Shown here one piece after another: positions 8,997 through 17,952 of a DNA stretch of 64,000 nucleotides (position 1 is the stretch's first letter; every line of letters begins with the position of its first letter). The stretch covers positions 1 through 64,000 of the forward strand of contig NZ_BMTQ01000022.1 of NCBI RefSeq assembly GCF_014649755.1, read 5' to 3'. Position numbers and translations under genes: made by a program. Source of the stretch: Streptomyces litmocidini (GTDB taxonomy: Bacteria; Actinomycetota; Actinomycetes; Streptomycetales; Streptomycetaceae). Under the pieces are notes generated by a model. It was given only the letters and a program-made list of their open reading frames with translations. It made no database searches and was not told where the DNA came from.

Positions 8997-9995
8997 ATGC
9001 ACGCCATCCGCCTCCACGCCTTCGGCCCCGCCGAGAACCTCACCTACGAGGAGACGCCCGACCCCGTGCCGGGCCCCGGCCAGGTACGCGTCCGGGTCGC
9101 GGCGGCCGGCGTGCACCTCCTCGACACCGTCCTCCGCGAAGGCGCCACGGGGCCCTTCCCCGCGCCCGCCGAGCTCCCCACGATCCCCGGCCGCGAGGTC
9201 GCCGGCACCGTCGACGCCCTCGGCGAGGGCACCGACCCGGTCTGGCTCGGCCGGCGGGTCGTCGTCCACCTCGGCATGAACCCCGGCGGTTACGCCGAAC
9301 TCGCCGTCGCCGACGCCGCCCGCCTGCACGCCCTGCCCGACCACCTCGGCGAGGCGGAGGCCGTCGCCATGATCGGCACCGGCCGCACGACCCTGGGCAT
9401 CCTGGGATTCACCGAGCTCGGGCCCGACTCGGTCGCGATCGTCCCGGCCGCCGCCGGCGGCATCGGCACCCTGCTCGTCCAGTACGCCAAGAACGCCGGC
9501 GCCACCGTCATCGGCCTCGCCGGCGGCCCCGCGAAGGTCGCCCTCGTCGAGGCGAACGGCGCCGACCTGGCCGTCGACTACAAGCGGCCCGACTGGCCGG
9601 AGAAGGTCCGCGCGTACCTGGGCGACCGTCCGGCGACCGTCGTCTTCGACTCGGTCGGCGGCGCCACCGGCCGCGCCGCCGTCGACCTGCTCGGCAAGGG
9701 CGGACAGCACCTGGTCTTCGGCTGGTCCGGGGCCGGGCTCCACGACGGCGAACCGCTCGTCTTCACCGAGGAGGAGCTCACCGCCCGCGGGATCACCTCG
9801 GAGTCCGTCCTCGGCCCCGTCATGATCCAGAAGGCGGGCGGCGACATCCGCACCCTCGAACTCGCCGCCCTCGAAGCCGCCGCCACCGGCCGCCTCCGCC
9901 CGGCGCTCCACCGGTTCCCCCTCGCGCGGGCGGCGGAGGCCCACCGCACCCTGGAGAACCGGGGCACGACGGGCAAGGTGGTCCTGATCCCGTAG
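8997..9995 (+). CDS. zinc-independent MDR-family quinone oxidoreductase
   Basis: A 332-residue medium-chain dehydrogenase/reductase. GroES-like fold at 1-120; the nucleotide-binding motif AAAGGIGTLLVQYAKNAGA lies near 155-173. It lacks the Cys/His zinc ligands of alcohol dehydrogenases, which places it with NADPH:quinone reductases. The ATG at 8997 follows AGGGGA (8985-8990) with good spacing; the frame also has an upstream start at 8943 that lacks a ribosome site and overlaps the previous gene. Confidence 0.87.
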   Translation: MHAIRLHAFGPAENLTYEETPDPVPGPGQVRVRVAAAGVHLLDTVLREGATGPFPAPAELPTIPGREVAGTVDALGEGTDPVWLGRRVVVHLGMNPGGYAELAVADAARLHALPDHLGEAEAVAMIGTGRTTLGILGFTELGPDSVAIVPAAAGGIGTLLVQYAKNAGATVIGLAGGPAKVALVEANGADLAVDYKRPDWPEKVRAYLGDRPATVVFDSVGGATGRAAVDLLGKGGQHLVFGWSGAGLHDGEPLVFTEEELTARGITSESVLGPVMIQKAGGDIRTLELAALEAAATGRLRPALHRFPLARAAEAHRTLENRGTTGKVVLIP

Positions 9996-10027
9996 CGGGC
10001 AGCGGACGGCGGACGGCGGGCCGGGCG

Positions 10028-10357
10028 TCAGACGCCCAGCACGTCCCAGGAGTGCGCCTTGAACTCCTTCGTGAAGTCGGGGTGGTCCTCCCACATCCGG
10101 GCGACGGAGCGCAGCACGTCCCAGTTGTGCTCCAGCGCCTGGTCGACGACCTGCCGCAGCTCCGGCGCCGTCTCCCGCTTCTCCACGAGCCCGTTCACCG
10201 CCGACGCGGCCTGCACGGTGTAGCGCAGGGCCCGCAGCGCCCTCGACGTGTCGTCCATGCCGAATCCGTGGTCGCTGCCGTTGGCGGGGTCGAAGAGCGG
10301 CGTCAGCCGCGCCTCGATGAAGCCGGTGATCCGCTGGAACCGCTGCTCAATGTCCAT
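10028..10357 (-). CDS. small conserved actinobacterial protein
   Basis: A 109-residue, mostly helical soluble protein with no recognised domain. It ends ten bases before the stop of the acetyltransferase gene upstream (10367), so the two are probably cotranscribed. It faces the quinone reductase gene across a 32-base gap. Function unknown. Confidence 0.7.
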   Translation of the reverse strand: MDIEQRFQRITGFIEARLTPLFDPANGSDHGFGMDDTSRALRALRYTVQAASAVNGLVEKRETAPELRQVVDQALEHNWDVLRSVARMWEDHPDFTKEFKAHSWDVLGV

Positions 10358-10366
10358 GCCCCCTTC

Positions 10367-10846
10367 CTACACCGTCGCCCCGCCCAGCTCCGCCAGGGCC
10401 CCGTCCGTCAGCCGGTAGACCGTCCACTCGTCCTGCGGACGGGCGCCCAGCGACTCGTAGAAGTCGATCGAGGGCCGGTTCCAGTTCAGTACGGACCATT
10501 CCAGGCGCTCGTAGCCGCGCTCGACGCAGATGCGGGCCAGTTCGCGCAGCAGGGCCTTGCCGTGGCCGCCGCCCCGGGCCTCCGGGCGGACGTACAGGTC
10601 CTCCAGGTAGATGCCGTGGACCCCGCGCCAGGTCGAGAAGTTGAGGAACCAGAGCGCGAAGCCCACCGCCTCGCCCGCCTCCGTCTCGGCGATGTGCGCG
10701 AAGGCGGCGGGACGCTCGCCGAACAGGGCCTCGTGGAGCTGTTCGGGAGTCGTACGGACCTCGTCGAGGGCCTTCTCGTACTCGGCGAGGTCACGGATCA
10801 GGGCGTGGATGACGGGGACGTCGGCAGGCGTGGCTGTACGGATCAT
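10367..10846 (-). CDS. GNAT acetyltransferase, diamine N-acetyltransferase-like
   Basis: A 159-residue GNAT enzyme. It shows the acetyl-CoA loop (VRPEARGGGHGKALLREL, about 95-112) preceded by GIYLEDLYV, and the C-terminal WSVLNWNRPSIDFYESLGA signature typical of spermidine/spermine N1-acetyltransferase-like proteins. It would transfer acetyl from acetyl-CoA to a primary amine; polyamines are likely but not proven. The ATG at 10846 is the first Met and begins the conserved first strand (MIRTATPADV). Confidence 0.85.
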   Translation of the reverse strand: MIRTATPADVPVIHALIRDLAEYEKALDEVRTTPEQLHEALFGERPAAFAHIAETEAGEAVGFALWFLNFSTWRGVHGIYLEDLYVRPEARGGGHGKALLRELARICVERGYERLEWSVLNWNRPSIDFYESLGARPQDEWTVYRLTDGALAELGGATV

Positions 10847-10869
10847 GCCCCCAGCCTGCCCGGCGCCAC

Positions 10870-11163
10870 ACCCTCCTGGCCAGCAGGATCCGCGCGACGG
10901 GCCCCCCGCCCCGCGTCCCGCCCTCCCGGGCCGGCAGGTGTCGTCCTCCGTCGAGCCGTTCCAGGAGCGGCGTCCCCGTCGGCGGTCCGCGTCACCGGCA
11001 GCACCGGCGAGGCCGTCCCGTACATCGACGGCCCGGACGGCCGCAACCCCCACCGGTCGAGGAAATGCGCGGCCCGGCCCGGCAGGGCGTCGATGAAGGC
11101 CCGACCCGCGTTTCCGTTGAACCGGAACTGCGTCTTCACCGGTTCTTCCGGAATCCCGATCAC
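10870..11163 (-). pseudogene. remnant of an APH(6)/streptomycin 6-kinase-like gene
   Basis: Reading down from a GTG at 11163, about 58 codons match the start of streptomycin/hydroxyurea phosphotransferase-like proteins from memory: a PEEPVKTQ start, AGRAFIDALPGRAAHFLDRW, then LRPSGP, VLPVTRTADG. Right after ADG (about 10985) the reading continues in another frame with LLERLDGGRHL, a motif that lies tens of residues later in intact family members. An internal deletion has therefore fused two distant parts out of frame, and the kinase core is gone. Nothing follows before the acetyltransferase gene. Confidence 0.6.
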
Positions 11164-11251
11164 CCCGGAATGCTGGACACCGGCACACCGAGGGCGTGCC
11201 GCACGCACCCGCGTCATCCCCTTCGGCTCACTTCGGCTCACGAGGAACAGC

Positions 11252-12649
11252 ATGAGCAGCACGGTCACGGTCAACGGCGGAATATCGTTCTGGTACGCGC
11301 AGCAGGGCGCCCCCGCGCCCCGCGAACCGCTCCCCGGCGACACCGCCGCCGACGTCTGCATCGTCGGCGGCGGATACACGGGACTGTGGACCGCCTACTA
11401 CCTCAAGAAGGCCGTCCCCTTCCTCAACATCACCGTCCTCGAAGCCAAGTTCTGCGGATACGGCGCCTCCGGCCGCAACGGCGGCTGGCTCTACAACGGC
11501 ATCGCCGGCCGCGACCGCTACGCCAGGCTCCACGGCCACGAGGCCGCCGTCCGCCTCCAGCAGGCCATGAACACCACCGTCACCGAGGTCCTCGACGTCT
11601 GCGACGCCGAGAAGATCGACGCCGACCAGCACCGCGGCGGCGTCCTGGAGGTGGCCCTCTCCCCCGCCCAGTTCGCCCGCCTCAAGGCCTTCCACGCCGC
11701 CGAACTCGCCTTCGGCGAGACCGACCGCGAGCTGTACGGCGCCCGCGAGACCGCCGGACGCATCCGCGTCGCCGGGGCCGTCGGCTCCTCCTGGACCCCG
11801 CACGGCGCCCGCCTCCACCCGGTCAAGCTCGTCCAGGGCCTCGCGGCGACCGTCGAGGCGCTCGGCGTCACGATCCACGAGTCGACCCCCGTCACCGAGA
11901 TCAAGCCGAAGCACGCGATCACCCCGTACGGCACCGTCCGCGCCCCGTACGTCCTGCGCTGCACCGAGGGCTTCACCGCCTCCCTCGCCGGCCAGCGCCG
12001 CACCTGGCTCCCCATGAACTCCTCGATGATCGCCACCGAGCCCCTCACCGACGCCCAGTGGGAGTCCGTCGGCTGGGACGGCCGCGAGACCCTCGGCGAC
12101 ATGGCCCACGCCTACATGTACGCGCAGCGCACCGCCGACGGCCGCATCGCGCTCGGCGGCCGGGGCGTCCCGTACCGCTTCGGCTCGAAGACCGACAACG
12201 ACGGCCGCACCCAGGCCCGGACCGTCGACGCCCTCCGCGAGATCCTGATCCGCTTCTTCCCGCAGCTGGCGGGCGTACGGATCGACCACGCGTGGTCCGG
12301 CGTCCTCGGCGTCCCCCGCGACTGGTGCGCCACCGTCACCCTCGACCGCTCCACCGGCCTCGGCTGGGCCGGCGGCTACGTCGGCTCCGGCGTCGCCACC
12401 GCCAACCTCGCGGCCCGCACCCTCCGCGACCTGATCCAGCAGGACTCGGGCCAGTCGGGCCCCACCGACCTCACGTCCCTCCCCTGGGTCGGTCACAAGG
12501 TCCGCAAGTGGGAGCCGGAGCCGCTGCGCTGGCTCGGCGTCCAGACCATGTACGCCGCCTTCCGGGGCGCCGACCGCCGCGAGACGACGGGCCGCACGGC
12601 GGCCACGGACCGGGTGGCGGTCCTGGCGAACCGCCTGAGCGGCCGCTGA
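11252..12649 (+). CDS. FAD-dependent amine/D-amino-acid oxidase (DadA-like)
   Basis: A 465-residue flavoenzyme. The Rossmann motif is VCIVGGGYTGLWTAYYL (about 35-51), followed by GASGRNGGWL (about 69-78), the pattern of gamma-glutamylputrescine oxidase and glycine/D-amino-acid oxidases; the C-terminal FAD contact is YVGSGVATANLA. It likely oxidises an amine or imino acid to give an aldehyde or keto acid and peroxide. The ATG is preceded by CGAGGA. Just upstream at about 11221-11241 the ten-base CTTCGGCTCA is tandemly duplicated. The link to the polyamine-type acetyltransferase at 10367 is suggestive only. Confidence 0.85.
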   Translation: MSSTVTVNGGISFWYAQQGAPAPREPLPGDTAADVCIVGGGYTGLWTAYYLKKAVPFLNITVLEAKFCGYGASGRNGGWLYNGIAGRDRYARLHGHEAAVRLQQAMNTTVTEVLDVCDAEKIDADQHRGGVLEVALSPAQFARLKAFHAAELAFGETDRELYGARETAGRIRVAGAVGSSWTPHGARLHPVKLVQGLAATVEALGVTIHESTPVTEIKPKHAITPYGTVRAPYVLRCTEGFTASLAGQRRTWLPMNSSMIATEPLTDAQWESVGWDGRETLGDMAHAYMYAQRTADGRIALGGRGVPYRFGSKTDNDGRTQARTVDALREILIRFFPQLAGVRIDHAWSGVLGVPRDWCATVTLDRSTGLGWAGGYVGSGVATANLAARTLRDLIQQDSGQSGPTDLTSLPWVGHKVRKWEPEPLRWLGVQTMYAAFRGADRRETTGRTAATDRVAVLANRLSGR

Positions 12650-12691
12650 GGAACACGCCGGGCGGGGCGCGTACCGCGCGCACCCGCCCGG

Positions 12692-12809
12692 CGGACCGGG
12701 CCCCACCCTGCGGACCGGCTCCCCACCCCGCGGACCGGCTCCCCACCCCGCGGACCGGCTCCCCACCCGGCGGACAGGGCCCCACCCCGCGGACCGGCTC
12801 CCCACCCGG
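12692..12809. repeat. 20-bp tandem repeat array
   Basis: Six tandem copies of a 19-20 base unit, CGGACCGGCTCCCCACCCCG, fill the gap between two convergent genes. Two copies are identical (12711-12730 and 12731-12750); the others differ by one to three changes. No transcript or protein is evident. Confidence 0.85.
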
Positions 12810-12823
12810 GGGACAGGCCCGGC

Positions 12824-14923
12824 CTACTCCACCTCGATGCCGAAGTCCCCCACGAGCTCCTCGAGCCCGCCCCGGTACCCCTTCCCGCCGAGGACGAAGT
12901 CCCAGTCCCCGCCGGCCCGCCGCCGGAACGACCCGAGGACGAGCGCCTTCTCCCCCGGCCGCCCGTCGGACACCTCCAGCCGGTCGAGCTCGGCGCCCGC
13001 GTCGTCCCGCAGCCGTATCCCGGCCTCCGTGAACCCGCCCAGGTCCGCGTCGGGGTTCACCTCCGGGTCCACGGCCGCCACCAGGACCAGCCGGTCCGCC
13101 CGCGCGGGCAGCGCGTCGAAGCCGACCCGCACGGCCGCGCGGTCACCGGGGGCGGCCGCCACCACGGCGACCGAACCGTCCGGTGTCGCGGGGTTGTTGA
13201 AGAAGACGAACCACTCGTCGCCGAGGACCCGGTTCCCGGCGCAGACCAGCGCGCAGACGTCGAGGACCGCGGACCCCGACCACACCATTCCGAGCAGGCT
13301 GAAGTCCTCGGCGGCCTCGGCGGGAGCGGACGCGGGCACGGGCGCGGACCCGGACGCCAGCGGTCGGGCGGCCCCGCCCAACCGGCCCCGCAGACCGTGC
13401 TGGTGCAGCAGGTCCACCAGCTCGGTCCCCGAGATCAGCGTCAGCGGCTTGCCGTTGGCGAAGGCGTACGAGCCGGGCCCGAACTTCGACGTCGTGACGA
13501 GGACGCCCTTGTTGGCCCCCTTGTCCTGCACGGTCCCGAACAGGTCCCGTACGGCGCTCGGCGGCACGGTGTTCCGGTACCGCTTCACCTGCACCACGAT
13601 CGACCCGCCGCTGATCGGATCGGGATCCAGCGCCTCCACGTCGACCCCGCCGTCACCCGACCGCCGCGTGGTCACCGCCTGGAGCCCCCGGGCCCGGAAC
13701 AGCTCGGCCACGAGCCCCTCGAAGGCGATCGGATCCATGGCGAGCAGGTCCGGCTCCTCACCGTCCCCCCGGGACACCACGTCCGAGCCGACCTGGCCCG
13801 GCAGCCTCAGCGGCTCCACCGCCGCCCGCTCGTCCGGCTTCGCCGACAGACGGCCCCCGAGCGCCCCCGTCAGGCAGTCCACGGCCGCCACCAGCTCCAG
13901 GTTCAGCCGCTCGAAGGCCTGCCGCTCCACGACCACGGACGCCACGCACACCCGCGCGTCCAGGCCCGTCGCCGGGTTCACCCCGCTCACGTACCCGTTC
14001 AGCGCCACCCCGTCGAGCGCCCCGAAGCGATCCGCGGCGAACAGCTCCCGCACCGCGAGCAGCACGCTCTGCGCCAACACGTCCCGGTACAGCGCCCGCC
14101 GCTGCGTCACCGGCCGCGGGACCTCCCTCTCCTGGTCGGTGCTCGGCAGGTACTTGACCCCCTTGGCCCCCGGAACCACCTCGTACCCGGGCAGGTCCCA
14201 GTCGAGGACGAGCCCGCGTCCGGCCCGGTCGTAGGCGGCCGACACCTCGCGGGGAAACCCCTCGGGCCAGGCGGTCGACGCGAACAGCACGGCGGAGAAG
14301 TACTCGACGACCGTGTCGGCGTCCCCGTTCCGCAGGGCCGTGCCGGTCCCGTCGATCCCGCTGTTGTGGGCGCGCACCTCGGCGAGACGGGCGGCCGCCC
14401 AGGCGTCGTACTCCCGCCGGTACGCGGCGAGTTGCTCGACCCGCCGCGCCTCGGCGGCCTGCGCCGCGTACCAGTCGCGCTCGAACCGGGCCCGCGCGTC
14501 CCGCTCGGCCTGGGCACGACCGGAGGGCGTCCAGGCGGACTGCGCCTGGTAGAGGCGCTGATCGGGCATGGCGACGGGCTCGGCGAGCGGGCCGGGCGAG
14601 AAGGGCGCGACGTCCTCGGCGCGACGCAGGGACTCCACGGAGAAGGCGGGCGCGCGGCAGCCGGCCGCGAGCAGCCCCTCGAGGAGGGCGACCCGCTCCT
14701 CCAACTCGCGGGTGCGCCGCAGGGCGTCGGCTTCCCGCTGCTGCCGATAGGCGGCCCGCTGCTCCCGCTGCATCCGGGCGACGTCCCGCTCGTACGCCCG
14801 CTGCGCCCGCTCGGCGTCCCGCTGCTGCCGCAGCACCGCCTGGTGCTGCCCCTCCCGCTGCCTCTGCGCCACCCGCTGCTGCTCGGCCCACACCCCGATC
14901 AGCCCACCGGAACGCCGACTCAT
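12824..14923 (-). CDS. coiled-coil / Mrr-type nuclease / TerD fusion protein
   Basis: A 699-residue multidomain protein. Residues 12-90 and 135-185 are Gln/Arg/Glu/Ala-rich and predicted coiled coil. Residues 200-370 form a region I cannot name. Residues 395-510 are a restriction-endonuclease-like Mrr domain with the catalytic set E402, D428 (in GDGGVDVE) and Q445-x-K447 (VVQVKRY). Residues 545-699 are a TerD domain (WSGSAVLDVCALVC, FFNNPATPDGSV). TerD domains bind calcium and occur in tellurite and stress systems; TerD-nuclease fusions have been reported in surveys of Ter systems. Expected role: a cytoplasmic stress- or invasion-activated DNase. The ATG at 14923 follows GGAGGGG. The adjacent tRNA scar hints at lateral gain, but codon use is native. 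Confidence 0.85.
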   Translation of the reverse strand: MSRRSGGLIGVWAEQQRVAQRQREGQHQAVLRQQRDAERAQRAYERDVARMQREQRAAYRQQREADALRRTRELEERVALLEGLLAAGCRAPAFSVESLRRAEDVAPFSPGPLAEPVAMPDQRLYQAQSAWTPSGRAQAERDARARFERDWYAAQAAEARRVEQLAAYRREYDAWAAARLAEVRAHNSGIDGTGTALRNGDADTVVEYFSAVLFASTAWPEGFPREVSAAYDRAGRGLVLDWDLPGYEVVPGAKGVKYLPSTDQEREVPRPVTQRRALYRDVLAQSVLLAVRELFAADRFGALDGVALNGYVSGVNPATGLDARVCVASVVVERQAFERLNLELVAAVDCLTGALGGRLSAKPDERAAVEPLRLPGQVGSDVVSRGDGEEPDLLAMDPIAFEGLVAELFRARGLQAVTTRRSGDGGVDVEALDPDPISGGSIVVQVKRYRNTVPPSAVRDLFGTVQDKGANKGVLVTTSKFGPGSYAFANGKPLTLISGTELVDLLHQHGLRGRLGGAARPLASGSAPVPASAPAEAAEDFSLLGMVWSGSAVLDVCALVCAGNRVLGDEWFVFFNNPATPDGSVAVVAAAPGDRAAVRVGFDALPARADRLVLVAAVDPEVNPDADLGGFTEAGIRLRDDAGAELDRLEVSDGRPGEKALVLGSFRRRAGGDWDFVLGGKGYRGGLEELVGDFGIEVE

Positions 14924-15129
14924 CCCCGCACCCCTCCCACGCCCCGACCACCCGCACGCCCCCCGTGTCGCACAAGTGTCCCTGACGGCGGCGGGCCGGG
15001 GCACGAGAACGCCGGAGTGCTCCCGCCTTCGTCGCACCCGCGGCCGCCGCCGACGGATCCGCGCCCCGGGAGCGGTCGCCGGGATCACGGCCCCGACCGC
15101 CGTACCGCAGGATCCGAACGGAGGTGGCC

Positions 15130-15582
15130 GTGGAACGACACCTGCTGGAAACGCTGTTAGCGGGTAATAACAAGGCGTCCGTGACGGCCCTGGCCACCCT
15201 CCGCAGCGGCGCCACCCATTGGGCGGCGGACCGGGCACCCCCGCCGGAGTCTTCGAGCACCGGCTTCGGCGCATGCGCACGCGCGGACTCGAACCCCTCG
15301 GGCCGGAACGAGCGGTGCGGACTCCTCCACGAACACGGCCGGCCCGTGCGCACAGGGCTGGTCGACGCCGCCGATCGGACATGGACCACCCCGCTCCTCC
15401 TCACCGAGGACGGCGGCACCCTGGTGGCCTGCGCCGACTGGCCACCACCACCGCCGGTCACCGGGAAGCCACCGCTCCAGGAGGGAGGATGGTGCTCATG
15501 CGCGCTCTTTTCGACCCCCCTGGGCCTCGCCGCGTCTCGCCGGGCGAGTACCCAGTGTGGGATCAGGCTCTCGCCCTTCTGA
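15130..15582 (+). CDS. doubtful small ORF
   Basis: A GTG with GGAGG five bases upstream opens 150 codons that overlap the next, better supported gene by 85 bases. The first 22 residues look gene-like (ERHLLETLLAGNNKASV), while the remainder has mixed composition. It could be a decayed gene in a scarred region. No function is proposed. Confidence 0.25.
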   Translation: MERHLLETLLAGNNKASVTALATLRSGATHWAADRAPPPESSSTGFGACARADSNPSGRNERCGLLHEHGRPVRTGLVDAADRTWTTPLLLTEDGGTLVACADWPPPPPVTGKPPLQEGGWCSCALFSTPLGLAASRRASTQCGIRLSPF

Positions 15583-15971
15583 ACCGGGACCTGGGGGCGA
15601 CGCTTCCCCAGCTGGAACCCCTGCAGCTGCTGGCCCTTCCGTCCTATGACGCGGATGAGCCGGAGAACGTCTACGTCGCCATGGCCAACGGCGAGTGGCA
15701 CGGCAACCACTTGGATCCGAACTCACAGGACAGCCTTGCCTCTGCACCGGCGAGCGTCGCCGATGCCGCGCAGGAGACCGTCATGGAGCTTCTGTGGCAG
15801 GCGTGGCCCCTCTGCCCCGAGCATGGCCTGGGCATGCATCCAAGGGAGGACACCGAAGAGCGACTGTCCTGGTGGTGCGCGGGAGAACGGTTGCGTCGCG
15901 GCCCGGCTCATGTCCACGCGGCCGTGGGTGCACTCGACGCTTTGGGAGCGTCGATCCGTACACGGTCTTGA
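15498..15971 (+). CDS. uncharacterised protein ending inside a tRNA-Ser fragment
   Basis: A 157-residue soluble protein, acidic at first and rich in Leu, Trp and Pro, with no named domain. I chose the ATG at 15498 because GGGAGG (15483-15488) sits nine bases upstream; an ATG at 15489 lies too close. The last three codons and the TGA stop (15969-15971) lie within the anticodon stem-loop of a tRNA-Ser 3' fragment, and the stop codon is the anticodon itself. The protein therefore gained its present end when the fragment arrived, or the locus was fused there. Confidence 0.65.
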   Translation: MRALFDPPGPRRVSPGEYPVWDQALALLNRDLGATLPQLEPLQLLALPSYDADEPENVYVAMANGEWHGNHLDPNSQDSLASAPASVADAAQETVMELLWQAWPLCPEHGLGMHPREDTEERLSWWCAGERLRRGPAHVHAAVGALDALGASIRTRS

Positions 15972-16020
15972 AAACCGTCGTGGCAGCGATGTCACCGTGG
16001 TTTCGAATCCCACACCCACC
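15962..16020 (+). tRNA. tRNA-Ser(UGA) 3'-half fragment, probable attachment-site scar
   Basis: The fragment contains an anticodon stem-loop (15962-15978, ACGGT-loop-ACCGT, anticodon TGA), a long serine-type variable arm (GTGGC-loop-GTCAC, 15980-15995), a T-arm (15997-16013, loop TTCGAAT, one mismatch) and an acceptor-like 3' strand ending at 16020. No matching D-arm or 5' acceptor strand lies upstream; that space is protein-coding. A 3' half-tRNA of this kind is what integration of a mobile element into a tRNA gene leaves behind. It should not be functional. Confidence 0.75.
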
Positions 16021-16175
16021 CCAGGTGAACGGCCTCTGACCAGGATCCGTGGTTGGGGACCGTCGGCTTGTCCAGTGCCGCATCAGGGAACGTTTGTCCT
16101 GTTACGACGTGCCGTCCGGGTACTGCCGTCACCGGGAACTGTCCGGCCGATCACGGTCGCGTTCCATCGGGCGGA

Positions 16176-16310
16176 ATGCCCTGGGTGGATGCCCTGGAGA
16201 TCGAGAACCCCTGGACGCCCGCCCACCAAGCAGTGGAGTCGAGCGACCACACCACGCTCACGCGCATCCTCGACGAGGGAGCCGACGTTGACGAGGTCTG
16301 CTGCCAGATG
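16176..16310 (+). pseudogene. 5' fragment of an ankyrin-repeat protein gene
   Basis: From an ATG at 16176 about 45 codons read WVDALEIENPWTPAHQAVES and then LTRILDEGADVDEV, an ankyrin-type helix pair. The similarity stops at the hairpin at 16314, and the frame then runs into the complement of tRNA-Thr. The remainder of the gene is missing, so this is a truncated remnant beside the tRNA-Ser scar. Confidence 0.55.
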
Positions 16311-16313
16311 ACC

Positions 16314-16347
16314 GAAGACCCCCGACCAAGATCGGTCGGGGGTCTTC
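16314..16347 (-). terminator. terminator of tRNA-Thr
   Basis: A perfect 14-base-pair stem (GAAGACCCCCGACC and its complement) with a six-base loop lies 16 bases beyond the 3' end of the tRNA. Confidence 0.85.
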
Positions 16348-16362
16348 GCGTCTCCTACCCGG

Positions 16363-16436
16363 AGCCCCCTGTCGGGTTCGAACCGACGACCCCCGCTTTA
16401 CAAGAGCGGTGCTCTGGCCAGCTGAGCTAAGGAGGC
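16363..16436 (-). tRNA. tRNA-Thr (anticodon UGU)
   Basis: A complete 74-base cloverleaf on the minus strand. The acceptor pair is GCCTCCT with AGGGGGC; the D-arm is GCTC/GAGC; the anticodon stem CCGCT/AGCGG has loop CTTGTAA (anticodon TGT); the T-arm is GTCGG-TTCGAAC-CCGAC; the discriminator is T at 16363. CCA is not encoded. It is divergent from msiK. Confidence 0.95.
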
Positions 16437-16544
16437 AGCAAGTGAAGTGTAACCAACCCGGCCCCGCCGGCGGTCGGAAATCTCACGGGGCCGCGGGTGC
16501 TGACAGATCGGCCTTCGCCAGGTAGCGTCGCCCGGAGTTCACCC

Positions 16545-16560
16545 TGGTGGACTAGACCTC
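16545..16560. promoter_or_regulatory. possible DasR-type operator upstream of msiK
   Basis: GGACTAGACCTC lies 59 bases before the msiK ATG and matches the core GGTCTAGACCAC of the DasR (dre) consensus, as I recall it, at 10 of 12 positions. DasR represses amino-sugar genes in Streptomyces, and MsiK powers chitobiose import, so the site is plausible. The palindrome is imperfect. Confidence 0.35.
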
Positions 16561-16618
16561 AATCCTTCCTTTACTCGGATCGTCCGGCACGTTCCTGCCG
16601 GTGAAGGGACGCATCACC

Positions 16619-17716
<1,098 letters not shown>

Positions 17717-17768
17717 GAACGTCCACGGGCGCGTCGCGGCGACCGGGACGCGCCCCGGGCTCTGCCGT

Positions 17769-17801
17769 ACGGCCCCGCATCTGTCGCAGATGCGGGGCCG
17801 T
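17769..17801 (+). terminator. msiK terminator
   Basis: A perfect 15-base-pair stem (ACGGCCCCGCATCTG and complement) with a TCG loop lies 52 bases after msiK and is followed by TCGTTT. Confidence 0.85.
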
Positions 17802-17952
17802 TCGTTTAAACGGGCTTACCCCGGAAAACCCCGGCATTCGGGGCCCCGTCCCGCCCTCGCGTCAACACGGAATTCGAAAAGCCGCCTCGAACCATCCCTC
17901 GCGAGAGTGACTAAATGTCGCCATATCACTACCGGCCGCTACGCTCGCCTGC

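Noticed and set aside
15281..15310. A T-arm-like string (GGGGTTCGAGTCC on the minus strand) suggesting another tRNA.
   Set aside because: Only two stem pairs form around the loop and no anticodon or acceptor arms can be found.
15924..15961. A possible 5' half for the tRNA-Ser, starting at GTGGGT.
   Set aside because: The spacing to the anticodon is too long, the hairpin there does not fit a D-arm, and the segment is coding for the upstream gene.
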